Shown here piece by piece: positions 8,768 through 17,114 of a stretch of DNA of 64,000 nt. Under the pieces are notes generated by a model. The model made no database searches. It was not told the DNA's origin and worked only from the letters and a program-made list of their open reading frames with translations. The first letter of the stretch is position 1, and each line of letters starts with the position of its first letter. Position numbers and translations under genes: made by a program. Origin of the DNA: Yinghuangia sp035454725 (GTDB lineage: Bacteria; Actinomycetota; Actinomycetes; Streptomycetales; Streptomycetaceae); contig NZ_JBPKBI010000003.1 of the NCBI RefSeq assembly GCF_051388935.1, forward strand, positions 434,001 through 498,000. The letters run 5' to 3'.

Positions 8768-11122
8768 TCAAGGACCGGAGGTCTCCTCGATCACGGTCGC
8801 CCCCAGCTCCCTGGCCAGCAGTTCCTGGCCGGACATCCCGCCGAGGTGCACTGCTTCGTCTTCGGGTGAGGCGGCGTACGCGGACATCCCCGCGGTCGGG
8901 ACATCGGCCGGAATCGGCTCGTAATCGGCCGGGCCGGGCCCGTAGTCGTCCATCTCGTAGGGGTCGGCGTACGAGTCGTCCGGCGGTGGCTCGTCGGGGC
9001 GCGGTGCCTCGGGCGGGAGCGCGGTGGCGGTCGCAGCCGCCGGCGCCGGACGGGCCGCCGCGCGGACGGGCGTCGACGGCTCACGCGACTGTGACTGTTG
9101 TTGCTGAGGTGACGTTTGTGGCGCGGGGGGTTGTTGGGCACGCGGCTGCCACTGTTGCGGCGCTTGGTTGTGCTGCTGGGCCTGCTGTTGCGGCGGGCGC
9201 GAGGTCGACGGCCACGCGCCCGGTGCCTGCGTCGGCGCCGGGGGTTGTGCCGGGCCGCCCTGCGCGGGCGCCGCCGCGCCCGAGGGCGGAGAGTATGCGC
9301 GCCCCCCGCCGCCGGAGCCGCCGGCCCCGCCGGGCGCCGGTCCGCCGCCGGTCCCGGGATCGACGATGCACTCGATCCGCCAGTCCACGCCGAACGCGTC
9401 GATCACGGCCTGGCGCAGCACTTCGTCGTGCCCGCTGTTGACGAACCCGTCGCGAGCGCCGGCGTGTTCGAACCCGACCTGGAGCGTCGTACCGTCGAAT
9501 CCGGCGACGTTCGCACGTTGGAGCAGCACCCAGGTGACCCGCTTGCGGCGCGCCACGGCCTCGATGATCTGCGGCCACATCCCACGGACGCGGTTGATGT
9601 CGCCGCCTCCGCCCGCAGGGGCCTGCGGTGACTGCGGTGACTGCTGGGACTGCGGTGGCTGCTGGGGTTGCCGCTGGTTTTCCTGCTGCTCCTGCGGCGG
9701 CTGTTGCGGCGGACGGGAAGCGGTCGGCCACGCCCCCGGGGCCCGCCCCCCGGTCCCGTGTGCCGCCTCCGGCACGTGCCCATGAGCCGACTGCGGCTGC
9801 GGCTGCGGAGCCGACGGGCCCTGCTGCGGCACCGCGGGCCCGGGCGGCACGTCGGGCACACCACCGGTCGGGCGGGCGGGCGGCTGCCCGTAATCCGCCT
9901 CGTGCCCCCCGCGCACTCCGCCGCCGAAACCGACACCGGCCGCGCCTCCGCCCGGCACGCCCAGGTCGGCCCGCCGCTCCAGCCGGTCGAGGCGCGCCCC
10001 GAGCGCCTGCTCGTCGGTGCCCGCACCCGGCAACAGCACGCGCGCGCAAATGAGTTCGAGCTGGAGTCGGGGCGACGTCGCGCCGCGCATCTCGGTCAGA
10101 CCGGTGTTCACGATGTCGGCGGCCCGGGTCAACTCGGTCTGGCCGAACGTCCGCGCCTGCGCGGTCATCCGCTCCAACTGGTCCCCGGGGACGTCGATGA
10201 GCCCCTTGTCCGCGGCGTCCGGAACGGCCGCCAGGATCACCAGGTCGCGCAGGCGGACCAGCAGATCGGCCACGAACCGCCGCGGATCGAAACCGCCTTC
10301 GATCACCCGGTCGATCACCTGGAACGCCGCCGCGCCGTCCCGGGCCGCGAACGCGTCGGCAATGTCGTCCAGCAGCGCGCGGTCGGTGAAGCCCAGCAGC
10401 GACGTGGCCATCGCGTACGTCACGCCGCGCTCGTCCGCCCCCGCGAGCAACTGGTCCATGACCGACATCGAGTCGCGTACGGATCCCGCGCCGGCCTGCA
10501 CGACCAGCGGAAAGACCGCCTTCTCGACCGAGACGCCCTCCTCGCCGCACACCTTCTCCAGGTAATCGCGCAGCACGCCGGGCGGCACCAGGCGGAAGGG
10601 ATAGTGGTGCGTCCGCGACCGGATGGTCCCGATGACCTTCTCGGGCTCGGTCGTCGCGAAAATGAACTTCAGGTGCTCCGGCGGCTCTTCGACCACCTTC
10701 AACAGCGCGTTGAAGCCCGCCGACGTGACCATGTGGGCCTCGTCGATGATGTAGATCTTGTACCGCGAGTTGACCGGCGCGAAGAACGCCTTCTCCCGCA
10801 GGTCACGCGCGTCGTCGACACCGCCGTGCGACGCCGCGTCGATCTCGATGACGTCAATGCTCCCCGGCCCGCCGCGCGCCAGATCCTGGCACGACCGGCA
10901 CTCCCCGCACGGCGTCGGCGTCGGCCCCTGCTCGCAGTTCAGACACCGCGCGAGAATCCGGGCACTGGTCGTCTTCCCGCACCCTCGGGGCCCGCTGAAC
11001 AGGTACGCGTGGTTCACGCGGTTGTTCCGCAGCGCCTGCTGCAAGGGATCGGTCACATGCTCCTGCCCGATGACCTCGGCGTAGGTCTCGGGGCGGTAGC
11101 GGCGGTAGAGGGCAAGCGACAC
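8768..11122 (-). CDS. dnaX: DNA polymerase III subunit gamma/tau
   Basis: About 784 aa. The N-terminal AAA+ clamp-loader module begins LALYRRYRPE and has Walker A GPRGCGKTT (about residues 44-52). A zinc module with CLNC and CGEC follows, then the Walker B box IIDEAHM and the SRC-like RSRTHHYPF. The second half is a long, low-complexity Gln/Pro/Gly/Ala linker plus a C-terminal tail, characteristic of actinobacterial tau. The start is uncertain: GTG 11122 matches where family proteins begin, while ATG 11152 and GTG 11128 are in frame, none with a strong ribosome site. Confidence 0.93.
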   Translation of the reverse strand: MSLALYRRYRPETYAEVIGQEHVTDPLQQALRNNRVNHAYLFSGPRGCGKTTSARILARCLNCEQGPTPTPCGECRSCQDLARGGPGSIDVIEIDAASHGGVDDARDLREKAFFAPVNSRYKIYIIDEAHMVTSAGFNALLKVVEEPPEHLKFIFATTEPEKVIGTIRSRTHHYPFRLVPPGVLRDYLEKVCGEEGVSVEKAVFPLVVQAGAGSVRDSMSVMDQLLAGADERGVTYAMATSLLGFTDRALLDDIADAFAARDGAAAFQVIDRVIEGGFDPRRFVADLLVRLRDLVILAAVPDAADKGLIDVPGDQLERMTAQARTFGQTELTRAADIVNTGLTEMRGATSPRLQLELICARVLLPGAGTDEQALGARLDRLERRADLGVPGGGAAGVGFGGGVRGGHEADYGQPPARPTGGVPDVPPGPAVPQQGPSAPQPQPQSAHGHVPEAAHGTGGRAPGAWPTASRPPQQPPQEQQENQRQPQQPPQSQQSPQSPQAPAGGGGDINRVRGMWPQIIEAVARRKRVTWVLLQRANVAGFDGTTLQVGFEHAGARDGFVNSGHDEVLRQAVIDAFGVDWRIECIVDPGTGGGPAPGGAGGSGGGGRAYSPPSGAAAPAQGGPAQPPAPTQAPGAWPSTSRPPQQQAQQHNQAPQQWQPRAQQPPAPQTSPQQQQSQSREPSTPVRAAARPAPAAATATALPPEAPRPDEPPPDDSYADPYEMDDYGPGPADYEPIPADVPTAGMSAYAASPEDEAVHLGGMSGQELLARELGATVIEETSGP

Positions 11123-11282
11123 GACCACGACGATAGCCGTGCCGAACGACATCCGACGCCGCACCGGCCCGGCCGGCACCCGCCGCCCCGGCGTACCCAC
11201 CGCCTCGGCCACCGAACGCCGCACCCTCCCGGCCACGGCCTGCCCCCATCCGCCCCGCAGCCGCCGTCAGGGCACGCAAAAA

Positions 11283-11374
11283 GACCCCCCGCGCACCCGA
11301 CAGAGCCCACCTACCCTTGCTGCCTTCCGGCCCTGGGGGGGTTCAGCAGGATGCCGCCACGCGGGAGGCCCGCC
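11283..11374 (-). ncRNA. ffs: Signal recognition particle RNA, small bacterial type
   Basis: On the minus strand the region folds as a long hairpin whose apical part contains the conserved SRP core GGGCCGGAAGGCAGCA (reverse of about 11316-11334), the Ffh-binding loop. The ends pair (GGGCCTCCCGCG at the 5' end with the CGCGGGGGG region at the 3' end). A run of T follows on the minus strand near 11281. The location just upstream of dnaX and beside tRNA-Ser matches streptomycetes. End points are accurate to a few bases only. Confidence 0.85.
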
Positions 11375-11470
11375 CCAACACTACCCGACCCCAACCCCTC
11401 CCCGCGCCGCCCCCACCCACCCCCGATATTCGTGCACGACCACCCCGAACCCTCCGGTAAGCTTTCCGGC

Positions 11471-11558
11471 GGAGGATTCGCCTAGTGGCCTAGGGCGCAC
11501 GCTTGGAAAGCGTGTTGGGGGCAACCCCTCACGAGTTCGAATCTCGTATCCTCCGCCA
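11471..11558 (+). tRNA. tRNA-Ser (anticodon GGA)
   Basis: The acceptor stem GGAGGAT (11471-11477) pairs with ATCCTCC (11548-11554). The anticodon arm CACGC-TTGGAAA-GCGTG displays GGA, reading UCC/UCU serine codons. The long variable arm typical of class II tRNAs and the T-loop GTTCGAATC are present, and CCA is encoded (11556-11558). It is the integration target of the downstream element: its 3' 54 bases recur at 44447 and, imperfectly, at 49007. Confidence 0.95.
11503..11556 (+). repeat. Attachment site copy 1 (in intact tRNA-Ser)
   Basis: From the anticodon loop to the acceptor end of tRNA-Ser, 54 bp identical to 44447-44500 and 50/54 identical to 49007-49060 by my count. Tyrosine-integrase elements of actinomycetes typically recombine within this part of a tRNA gene and rebuild the 3' end. 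The integrase gene at 12855 faces this site. Confidence 0.85.
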
Positions 11559-11575
11559 GCCTGAACAGGCAAAAC

Positions 11576-11600
11576 GTCGGCCCGGACCATCACGGATGGN
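11576..11600 (+). terminator. Terminator of tRNA-Ser, interrupted by an N run
   Basis: The sequence gtcggcccggaccatc, acg, gatgg begins the same hairpin that can be read in full at the second attachment site (44521-44666). The rest is lost in the N run 11600-11771. Confidence 0.55.
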
Positions 11601-11840
11601 NNNNNNNNNNNNNNNNNNNNNNNNNNNNNNNNNNNNNNNNNNNNNNNNNNNNNNNNNNNNNNNNNNNNNNNNNNNNNNNNNNNNNNNNNNNNNNNNNNNN
11701 NNNNNNNNNNNNNNNNNNNNNNNNNNNNNNNNNNNNNNNNNNNNNNNNNNNNNNNNNNNNNNNNNNNNNNNTGGTGCGACGCGGTTTTGTGCGACGCGGT
11801 TCACCGGGGTTCGGTCCCGGTCTCGTCGGAGATGGGGGAC

Positions 11841-11908
11841 ATGCGCGAGCTGTACGCGCCGATCGAGCCGTACGGCAGCGGGCTGCTCGATGACGACTGC
11901 GGCCATCC
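11841..11908 (+). pseudogene. Proline iminopeptidase, N-terminal remnant
   Basis: From the ATG at 11841 the frame reads MRELYAPIEPYGSGLLD, which matches the start of actinobacterial proline iminopeptidases (alpha/beta hydrolases that release N-terminal proline), then diverges after about 20 residues. The matching C-terminal piece is at 12449-12637. Together they suggest one gene whose middle was replaced by the DUF2511-like gene between them. Confidence 0.5.
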
Positions 11909-11985
11909 GCATCCCAGTCTCGCGACACAGCCTCGTCTATCGGCTACCCGTGGCATGATGCCGCCCACCGACCGTGGGGGTGGGG

Positions 11986-12423
11986 ATGAGTCAACAGCCG
12001 TACCAGTACGAGCCGTACATGCAGCAGTACCCGCCGAGCATTCCGCAGCCACCGCCACGACGGCGATCACAGACCGCAGCATGGACCGCCGGAATTATCG
12101 CCTTCCTGGTCGCTGTCTTCCTGGGCTTCGCGATGAGCGCAGGCGACGACGGCCCCAAACAGACCGAGGTCACCCGGGACGGCTACGAGGCGACCGGCCG
12201 AATCTGGCCGCTCACCGTCGACTCGGCAACGCTGGGCTGTGAGGGCGGTAAGGACCAGCCGGTCGCCACCGTGACCACCGCCGAGGGCACGACCTACGGC
12301 CTCAACGGGGTAGCCATGCCTGATCACCCGGCACTCGCCCCGATCTGGCGGCTGGACCCCGAGTTCCCGGGCCTGCGCGTCGACGTGTCCGACCTGCTCG
12401 TCGAGGCACTGGGGCTCTGCTGA
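11986..12423 (+). CDS. DUF2511-like membrane-anchored protein
   Basis: A 145-aa protein from the ATG at 11986 (in-frame GTG at 11974 possible). A Tyr/Pro/Gln-rich cytoplasmic start is followed by one transmembrane helix (about residues 33-53) and an exported domain containing WPLTVDSATLGCEGG and YGLNGVAM, motifs I associate with DUF2511. Function unknown. It lies between two pieces of a broken proline iminopeptidase gene, just inside the left end of the integrated element. Confidence 0.6.
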   Translation: MSQQPYQYEPYMQQYPPSIPQPPPRRRSQTAAWTAGIIAFLVAVFLGFAMSAGDDGPKQTEVTRDGYEATGRIWPLTVDSATLGCEGGKDQPVATVTTAEGTTYGLNGVAMPDHPALAPIWRLDPEFPGLRVDVSDLLVEALGLC

Positions 12424-12448
12424 TTCACGGGTTTGCAACGCCCGCCGC

Positions 12449-12637
12449 TTGACGGGCATCCCCGGCGTCCTGGTACATGGCCGCCTCGACCTCTCCAGCC
12501 CCCTCGACACGGCCTGGGAACTCGCCCAGGGGCCGGACGCCCGCCTCGAAGTCGTCAACGACGCCGGGCACAAAGGCGGGTCCGGCACCCACACGCACAT
12601 CGTCGAGGCCCTCGACCGGTTCGCCCGAACTCCATGA
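12449..12637 (+). pseudogene. Proline iminopeptidase, C-terminal remnant
   Basis: Sixty-two codons reading IPGVLVHGRLDLSSPLDTAW, then VVNDAGHKGG and ALDRFA. These match the last third of proline iminopeptidases, including the Asp (GRLD) and His (AGHKG) of the triad. The nucleophile domain is missing, so it cannot be active. The nearest start is a TTG at 12449 with no ribosome site. Confidence 0.6.
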
Positions 12638-12681
12638 CGTCAAGGCGCGGCTGATGGCCCCGTCCGCCTGGCCATTGATGC

Positions 12682-12821
12682 GTGTTCGCGGGACCCGGAA
12701 TGACCGGGTCCCNNNNNNNNNNNNNNNNNNNNNNNNNNNNNNNNNNNNNNNNNNNNNNNNNNNNNNNNNNNNNNNNNNNNNNNNNNNNNNNGGACCCGGA
12801 ATGACCGGGTCCCGCGAACAC
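12682..12821. terminator. Perfect hairpin between the left-end genes and int, split by an N run
   Basis: The arms gtgttcgcgggacccgg (12682-12698) and ccgggtcccgcgaacac (ending 12821) are perfect complements with loop aatga. The stretch ggacccggaatgaccgggtccc is read on both sides of the N run 12713-12791, so the gap is probably artificial. It would terminate int, which ends at 12855 on the minus strand. Confidence 0.7.
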
Positions 12822-12854
12822 GAACCTCACGCCGCCGAGCCGGAAGCGGCGGCG

Positions 12855-14126
12855 TCAGGGGCCCCACAGCAGGTCATTGACCTTCTCTGCGGTGGCGTGG
12901 AGGAGCGGGTCGACGACGTGCTGGTAGCGCTTAGCCATGGACGCGGAGGACCAGCCCATGATCTGCATCACGACGCGTTGAGCGACGCCGAGGAGCAGCA
13001 GGACGGTCGCTGCGGTGTGTCGGGCGTCGTGCAAGGCGGCTTCGCGCACGCCTGCTTCGGTGAGGAGTTCCTTCCAGCGGTGGTAGTCGGTGTTGGGGTT
13101 GAGCGGGGCTCCGGTGGGTGAGGTGAACACGTAGCCGGTCTCGGTCCACATCTGACGGGCGGTTTCCCGTTCGGTGTCCTGGAGTTCGCGGTGGCGTACC
13201 AGGAGCTTGAGCAGTTCGTCCGGGAGGCCGATCGCGCGGCGGCCGGCACGGGACTTGGTGTCCTTGGTCTCGCGCCGGGCCTGGACCCGCTGGGGGCAGT
13301 AGCCCGGTTTGCGACCGCAGGTGTCACCGCAGCCATGGGCGTACTTCGGGCGGAGCCGTGAGCGGCGCACGTACAAAATCCCCGTGTCGAGGTCGATGTC
13401 GGTCCACATCAGGCCGAGGACTTCGCCTTGGCGCAGGCCGAGTGCGAGCGCGATGACCCAGCGGGCGGCGTTGCGGCCCTTGGCGGCCATCAGGAGGATC
13501 TGCTGGATCTCCTCGACGGTGTACGGCTCGACCTCGTGCTCGCCTGGCTGCGGCGGCTTGGCGTTCTTGGCGACGTTGTCGGTAAGGAGGCCATGGCGGA
13601 CGGCCTCGCCGAGCGCGACGCGCAGGGTGCGGTGGGCCTGGTTCGCGGTGGCCGGCGCGCTGCCCGCCTTGATCATCGCCGCGTAGCAGCGTTCCAGGTG
13701 GACGGGTTCGAGCCGGGTGAGGCGGTGCGCGCCGAGCCGGGGAATCAGGTGGACGCGGACGGCGACCTCGTATCCGGCGACGGTGTTCTCGGACAGCAGG
13801 CCGTTGTCGACGGCGAGCGGTAGCAGTTCGCCGGTCCAGCGGGTGAGCCACGCCTCCAAAGTCAGCGGCTTGCCGGCCTTGCGGACCTGACCTGCGTCGC
13901 GGGCCTTCTCCAGCTTGCGGACCTTTTCGACGGTCTCGGCGCGGGAGCGGGAGGAGACGTGGCGGCGGTCCGGCTTGCCGTTGTCCTTGACGCCGACGGT
14001 GACGTAGCCGTGCCAGCGGCCGTCGTTGCCGAGGAAGACCGATGAGGCGCCGTTGGGCTGACGGGGCTTGGATTCGCGGGACTTGCCAACGCTGGTGTTG
14101 TCCGCGCTGGTGTTCGGGTTGGTCAT
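12855..14126 (-). CDS. int: Tyrosine site-specific recombinase (integrase)
   Basis: A 423-aa phage-type integrase. An N-terminal arm-binding region and core-binding domain (about residues 85-190) are followed by a catalytic domain with Arg232 (LRQGEVLGL), Lys291, the box HDARH (His366, Arg369), Trp392 and the nucleophile Tyr401 (AKRYQH), a complete active site. An insertion with HGCGDTCGRKPGYCP (about 264-278) is common in integrases of actinomycete elements and may bind zinc. It lies 14 bp downstream of the excisionase gene and points toward tRNA-Ser, as in pSAM2-type elements. Confidence 0.93.
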   Translation of the reverse strand: MTNPNTSADNTSVGKSRESKPRQPNGASSVFLGNDGRWHGYVTVGVKDNGKPDRRHVSSRSRAETVEKVRKLEKARDAGQVRKAGKPLTLEAWLTRWTGELLPLAVDNGLLSENTVAGYEVAVRVHLIPRLGAHRLTRLEPVHLERCYAAMIKAGSAPATANQAHRTLRVALGEAVRHGLLTDNVAKNAKPPQPGEHEVEPYTVEEIQQILLMAAKGRNAARWVIALALGLRQGEVLGLMWTDIDLDTGILYVRRSRLRPKYAHGCGDTCGRKPGYCPQRVQARRETKDTKSRAGRRAIGLPDELLKLLVRHRELQDTERETARQMWTETGYVFTSPTGAPLNPNTDYHRWKELLTEAGVREAALHDARHTAATVLLLLGVAQRVVMQIMGWSSASMAKRYQHVVDPLLHATAEKVNDLLWGP

Positions 14127-14139
14127 GGCGCTGCCCTGC

Positions 14140-14403
14140 TCAGGCCGCGAGCGCCTGGTCGGCGACCAGGGAGGCGACGTAGGCGGGAAGGGCTTCGGCG
14201 GGGACGCGGCGCAGGCGGCCGATGACCACGGAGGTGATCTGGCCGGAGGCGATGAGCGCGTACATGGTGGTCCGGCCGACGCCGAGGCGGCGCGCGGCTT
14301 CCACGACGGTCAGCAGGACGAGGGTGGGATCGCCATCGGCAGCCGGGGCGGCGGGCAGGCCGACGGGTGCGGTCGAGGGCGCGGTGGTGTGGTGCGGCAA
14401 CAA
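14140..14403 (-). CDS. xis: Excisionase-like helix-turn-helix protein
   Basis: An 87-aa protein with a MerR/Xis-type winged helix in its middle (LTVVEAARRLGVGRTTMYAL, then GRLRRVP). Such proteins bend DNA at att sites and favour excision. It lies just upstream of int on the same strand, the standard xis-int order of actinomycete integrative elements, with only 13 bp between the genes. Confidence 0.85.
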   Translation of the reverse strand: MLPHHTTAPSTAPVGLPAAPAADGDPTLVLLTVVEAARRLGVGRTTMYALIASGQITSVVIGRLRRVPAEALPAYVASLVADQALAA

Positions 14404-14538
14404 CGCAGCTCCTTAGCACCGTGTCCCGGCTAGGGCACGGTGGTGGATTTCCTGGGATGGGCGGTCGGCGTAGGCGCCGGGTATGTCCGGCTGTGCGGTG
14501 TTCACAGCAACGCAGGGCCGGGGTTCGGGGAGAGCGTC

Positions 14539-14555
14539 CGGTGTTCGCAGCACCG
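14539..14555 (+). repeat. 17-bp inverted repeat, left copy
   Basis: cggtgttcgcagcaccg; its exact reverse complement lies at 15299-15315, so the two copies bracket the XRE gene. Each copy is also a short hairpin (CGGTG/CACCG). A possible operator for the regulator, or paired terminators. Confidence 0.5.
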
Positions 14556-14580
14556 GTGTGCTCAAAGGGTGTTGGGCGGG

Positions 14581-15177
14581 TCAGGGCTCGTCGAAGGTGG
14601 GCGGCGGAGTGCGGAGCCGCGCCATCGTGCTGAGATGCGCGATGCCCTCCTCCTCATGGGCCTCGGGGGCTAGGGCGAGCCGGAATTCGCCCCGCTCTTC
14701 TGCCTCCACAGCCTCCGCGAGCATGCCCTCCACGACGTCGCGCAGCTCGGGGGTGGCGGCCAGGGTGGCATCGATGCCGGCACGGATTTCGGCCGCGCCG
14801 TACCGGGTCGCGTCGGCGGCCCGCCAAGTCGCGATGTAGGTGTGGATCAGCCGGTTGAGGTATTCGACGGCGGCATCGTCGGGCGGGGCGATCAGCCGCT
14901 CGACGGTGATGTCGAAAACCTTGGCGAAGCCGATCGCCTCATCGAGGTTGATGCGTCGGCGCGGCTCGCCGCTTTCGATACGCCACACGGCTGACTGGTT
15001 GATGGGGTGCCCTGCCTTGGTCATGCGCTCGGCGACCGTGGCCGTGCTCCAGCCGTGGGCCTCCCGCAACGCGCGGATACGCGCCGCGGCGTTCTCCTCC
15101 GCCTCGACGGGCAGGCCCCTGGGGCTGGTCGCTTCCACCACCCAGACATCTCCTCCAGCATCATTCCCGATGCGCAT
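14581..15177 (-). CDS. XRE-family regulator of the element
   Basis: A 198-aa protein with a Cro/CI-type helix-turn-helix (about residues 33-92; WSTATVAERMTKAGHPINQS, then VWRIESGEP) and an acidic C-terminal helical region. Its position between xis/int and a divergent replication gene is where actinomycete elements usually encode the repressor that controls excision and replication. The 389-bp divergent region 15178-15566 would hold the controlled promoters, and a 17-bp inverted repeat lies on both sides of the gene. Confidence 0.75.
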   Translation of the reverse strand: MRIGNDAGGDVWVVEATSPRGLPVEAEENAAARIRALREAHGWSTATVAERMTKAGHPINQSAVWRIESGEPRRRINLDEAIGFAKVFDITVERLIAPPDDAAVEYLNRLIHTYIATWRAADATRYGAAEIRAGIDATLAATPELRDVVEGMLAEAVEAEERGEFRLALAPEAHEEEGIAHLSTMARLRTPPPTFDEP

Positions 15178-15566
15178 TGCATCGTACGCCCGTGGACAGT
15201 ACAGTGATGCGAGCAGAAAAGCAAGCTATGCAGATGGAATTATGCAGAGAGGGCATCACCCGGGCGGACTGCGACCGCCTGGAACGCGACAAGGCCCCCG
15301 GTGCTGCGAACACCGAGGGCCTCAAGAGACCGAATAACCGCCCATCCCAGGACGATCCACGAACGGTGCCGGGTAGCCGCCCAGCGCCGTCGAGTCAGGA
15401 GTCTCGTGCGCCAGAGTACGTGCTTCCCGGCCTGCGCGCCATCCTCCGCGCCGGCCGGAGGCAGCACCACGCCCGCCCCCACACGGGGGCCGGGCCGCGC
15501 CGTACCCGAGTACACCCGCGCCGGCGGGCCGATCCCGAAGGTCGGCGACGCAGCTGGGGTGACGCG
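15178..15566. promoter_or_regulatory. Divergent control region between XRE and replication gene
   Basis: No convincing gene is seen. Less GC-rich than its surroundings at its left end, with repeated tatgcag (about 15224-15244) and the right copy of the 17-bp inverted repeat (15299-15315), which lies inside a longer hairpin with arms AGGCCC/GGGCCT. It probably contains promoters for both flanking genes; no consensus box is clear enough to call. Confidence 0.4.
15299..15315 (-). repeat. 17-bp inverted repeat, right copy
   Basis: Plus-strand reading cggtgctgcgaacaccg, the exact reverse complement of 14539-14555. Confidence 0.5.
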
Positions 15567-17114
15567 ATGAGCCTCCAGCCCGAGGTCCGCCGCGGCGGGA
15601 ATCTGCCCTTCGGCATGGTCGCCTCGCGGTGGATGTGCGACCCGCGCTACTCCGCGAACGCCAGGACGCTTTACGCGATCCTCGTGTCCTACGCGGACAC
15701 CCAAGGCCGCGACACCCGCGCGGGCAAGCCGTACCGCAAGGAACTCGCCGCCCAGCTCGGCGTCCACCTGTCGACCCTGGACCGCACCCTCGACGAGCTG
15801 GAGGCCGGCGGTCTGGTAACCGTCGAGCGCCGGGCCCGTGCCGACCGCGCCGGAGTGAGCGACGCGAACGTCTACCACCTGCACGACGCCGGGGTCATGT
15901 TCCAGGGCAACGGCTCCTGGACCGACCCGCTGCCACCCGGCAGATCCGCAGCGGACGTGGCCAAGGAACGCACCGCAGCGCGCCGTCTCACCAAGCAGCG
16001 GGCGGGGATCCCACGGCAGGGCGGCGTGGCCAAGGGCGTCAACCCCCGAGCCGGTCGCGCCAAAGCCGCCGACACGCAGACCTCCGAAACCGGGGGTGGC
16101 AGCACCGATGCTGCCACCTCTGCGAGCACCTCGACCGAGCTCCACGAGGCGGGGGGTGGCAGCACCCATGCTGCTACCCGTGGCAGCACCCATGCTGCGG
16201 GGGTGGCAGCACGGGTGCTGCCCTTTATTAAGAACCCTGTCCAGAACCCTTCTCCAGAGGCGCCTTCGGCGCGCAGCGCCGCTGACGCCCGAAGGGCATC
16301 TCACCAAGGTGAGGGTCCGGCCCGCGAGAGCGGCGGCGCCGCGTCCGACACCACCACGCAGACGGAGAAGCCCGGACCCCGTCGAAGCCCGCTGCTGCCC
16401 GCCGACGTCGCCCGTGTCCTCGCCGCCTACCCCGGCGACCTGACGCAGGCCGTCGAAGCGACCGCAGGCACCCGCGCCCCGCGCGCCCTCATCACCGCGA
16501 TCCGCGCCCAGCTGGCCGAGCGGACCGCGGACCAGCTCGCCCACCGCGTCGCGCGGCGCTGGCATGCCCACGGCCACGCAGCCCGCCATGCCGACGGAAC
16601 CATGGACCGCCCCGTCGGCGTCGCGGTCGCCCTGGTCCGCGCCGGGGAATGCGGCCATGCCCGCTGCGAGGACGGCACCGACCTGGACACCGGCGCGCCC
16701 TGCCGAGCCTGCGCTGAACGCCGCCGCGACCGCAACACCGACCGCCGGTCGGAGGAGCGCACCGGCCACGGCACCGCCCGGACCACCACGGCGCAGCGCG
16801 CCGCCGAAGCAGCGGCGACCGAGCCCGAGCGCCGTGTCAACGGCCTGTGCCCCGGCTGCCGCCTCCCGGGCACCGGTGGCGAGCACTGCACTGCCTGCCT
16901 ACACCGCGCCAGCGCCGACCGGGACGACGCACCGCCGACGCGGGCCGTCCCGCCGAGGCCAACCGTCATCGCACCACGCAGCTCGAACGAACAACTGCGG
17001 CCTCGCTGCACCCGATGCCGCACGCGCACCGGACGCGACCGGTGGGGCGGTCTCTGCGGCCCCTGTCAGGCCGACGGCCGCCCTGCTTCCGACACGTCCG
17101 AGAGCCCGTCGTGA
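15567..17114 (+). CDS. Winged-helix replication-initiator-type protein with zinc clusters
   Basis: A 515-aa protein from the ATG at 15567, preceded by GGGGTG. The N-terminal 110 residues are a winged helix (YRKELAAQLGVHLSTLDRTL, then LEAGGLVTVERR) like those of element replication and regulatory proteins. A low-complexity linker contains repeats of GGGSTHAAT encoded over DNA palindromes. Three Cys clusters follow in the C-terminal half (CGHARC/CRAC, CPGC/CTAC, CTRC/CGPC), plausible zinc ribbons. Its position after the repressor and before the DUF2637 gene, whose start overlaps its stop (GTGA), is that of the replication gene in actinomycete integrative elements. Initiator activity is inferred. 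Confidence 0.6.
   Translation: MSLQPEVRRGGNLPFGMVASRWMCDPRYSANARTLYAILVSYADTQGRDTRAGKPYRKELAAQLGVHLSTLDRTLDELEAGGLVTVERRARADRAGVSDANVYHLHDAGVMFQGNGSWTDPLPPGRSAADVAKERTAARRLTKQRAGIPRQGGVAKGVNPRAGRAKAADTQTSETGGGSTDAATSASTSTELHEAGGGSTHAATRGSTHAAGVAARVLPFIKNPVQNPSPEAPSARSAADARRASHQGEGPARESGGAASDTTTQTEKPGPRRSPLLPADVARVLAAYPGDLTQAVEATAGTRAPRALITAIRAQLAERTADQLAHRVARRWHAHGHAARHADGTMDRPVGVAVALVRAGECGHARCEDGTDLDTGAPCRACAERRRDRNTDRRSEERTGHGTARTTTAQRAAEAAATEPERRVNGLCPGCRLPGTGGEHCTACLHRASADRDDAPPTRAVPPRPTVIAPRSSNEQLRPRCTRCRTRTGRDRWGGLCGPCQADGRPASDTSESPS
16099..16221. repeat. Four palindromic GCAGCA-N4-TGCTGC units inside the replication gene
   Basis: Units at 16099-16114, 16159-16174, 16183-16198 and 16206-16221, each a perfect 16-bp palindrome with a variable centre (ccga, ccca, ccca, cggg). 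The first extends to 12-bp arms (GGTGGCAGCA on the left). Clustered iterated palindromes within or beside a rep gene are typical of an origin or operator. Confidence 0.55.

Noticed and set aside
15240..16886. A 548-codon minus-strand frame opposite the replication gene
   Set aside because: Gly/Ala/Val-rich shadow without domains; the plus strand has a winged helix and cysteine clusters.
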